A stretch of DNA of 64,000 nt from Ilumatobacteraceae bacterium (GTDB lineage Bacteria > Actinomycetota > Acidimicrobiia > Acidimicrobiales > Ilumatobacteraceae). The translations under genes were made by a program, and so were the position numbers. The stretch lies in assembly GCA_021299715.1 (NCBI GenBank), contig JAJTEL010000001.1, forward strand, positions 395,171 to 459,170, written 5' to 3'. The notes under the pieces are model-generated. The model had not been told where the DNA came from. It worked only from the letters and a program-made list of their open reading frames with translations, and made no database searches. This document shows, one piece after another, positions 63,948 to 64,000 of this stretch (its first letter is position 1; every line of letters starts with the position of its first letter).

Positions 63948-64000
63948 CTACTGGGTGGGGCTGGACTTCTGAACGTAGACCAAGCGAATATTTCCGAGGG
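63948..64000 (-). CDS. possible 3' end of a minus-strand gene (partial)
   Basis: On the minus strand one frame is open from the window edge to TAG at 63950-63948 and would end ...GNIRLVYVQKSSPTQ, directly abutting the stop of the cold-shock-like gene. This fits the tail-to-tail packing seen elsewhere in the window, but 17 codons cannot establish a gene. Confidence 0.25.
   Translation of the reverse strand, partial: LGNIRLVYVQKSSPTQ

Noticed and set aside
1-64000. CRISPR arrays, IS elements, prophage, tRNA or rRNA genes
   Set aside because: I saw no regularly spaced repeats, transposase, integrase or cloverleaf-like stretch; all gaps are short and explained by promoters, operators or terminators.

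Overview
This window is a dense, single-copy stretch of chromosome from an actinobacterium. The evidence is lineage-specific chemistry and gene order. It holds a mycothiol ligase (MshC), F420-linked enzymes, an InhA-type enoyl reductase, the phosphatidylinositol-phosphate / PIM block (PIP synthase, PatA-like acyltransferase, PimA-like mannosyltransferase), a MihF-type integration host factor, a PriA without helicase motifs and a mycothiol-type arsenate reductase. Base composition looks moderate rather than GC-rich, which together with the very short gaps suggests an early-branching or streamlined lineage such as Acidimicrobiia. That class-level guess is an inference.

Layout. 1-6.5 kb: 3' end of dnaE, an unknown protein, a nitroreductase, then on the minus strand a DUF255 protein and fabI, then npdG and mshC ending at a clear intrinsic terminator. 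6.6-12 kb: plsC, thrS, HIT, a membrane protein, PIP synthase and PatA. 12-14 kb: an arsenic cassette (arsR divergent from arsI, aquaporin, arsC) lies inside the PIM region. 13.9-19.5 kb: an F420-type oxidoreductase (minus), pimA, a degenerate M48-like protein, a DUF3048 lipoprotein and pdxS-pdxT. 19.5-31.5 kb: yebC, a peroxiredoxin, ruvCAB, queA-tgt, yajC-secD-secF, relA and hisS. 31.5-47 kb: aspS, rarA, a small membrane protein, alaS, ruvX, mltG, the shikimate genes aroE-aroC-aroK-aroB-(GNAT)-aroQ, pepQ, efp, nusB and a DUF2079 membrane protein. 47-55 kb: a PyrR-controlled leader followed by pyrR-pyrB-pyrC-carA-carB-pyrD. 55-64 kb: mihF, gmk, rpoZ, coaBC, metK, priA, a methyltransferase (minus), def, fmt, hisG and a cold-shock-like protein.

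The gene order matches two blocks that are separate in mycobacteria (thrS-to-nusB and pyrR-to-fmt), joined here at nusB/pyrR. No gene-free stretch exceeds about 155 bases, and I saw no tRNA, rRNA, IS element, CRISPR array or prophage.

The most informative signals are in the gaps. First, many transcription units start with a TANNNT -10 hexamer (most often TAGCCT) only 6-8 nt before the start codon, implying leaderless mRNAs; in seven cases the upstream stop codon forms the first half of that hexamer. Second, a textbook PyrR-binding hairpin is followed by a short leader ORF that contains an intrinsic terminator and overlaps the pyrR start. Third, pimA and its divergent neighbour appear to share one symmetric -10 element in an 18-bp gap. 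Mycothiol synthesis (mshC) and the mycothiol-type ArsC in the arsenic cassette lie about 7 kb apart and probably work together.
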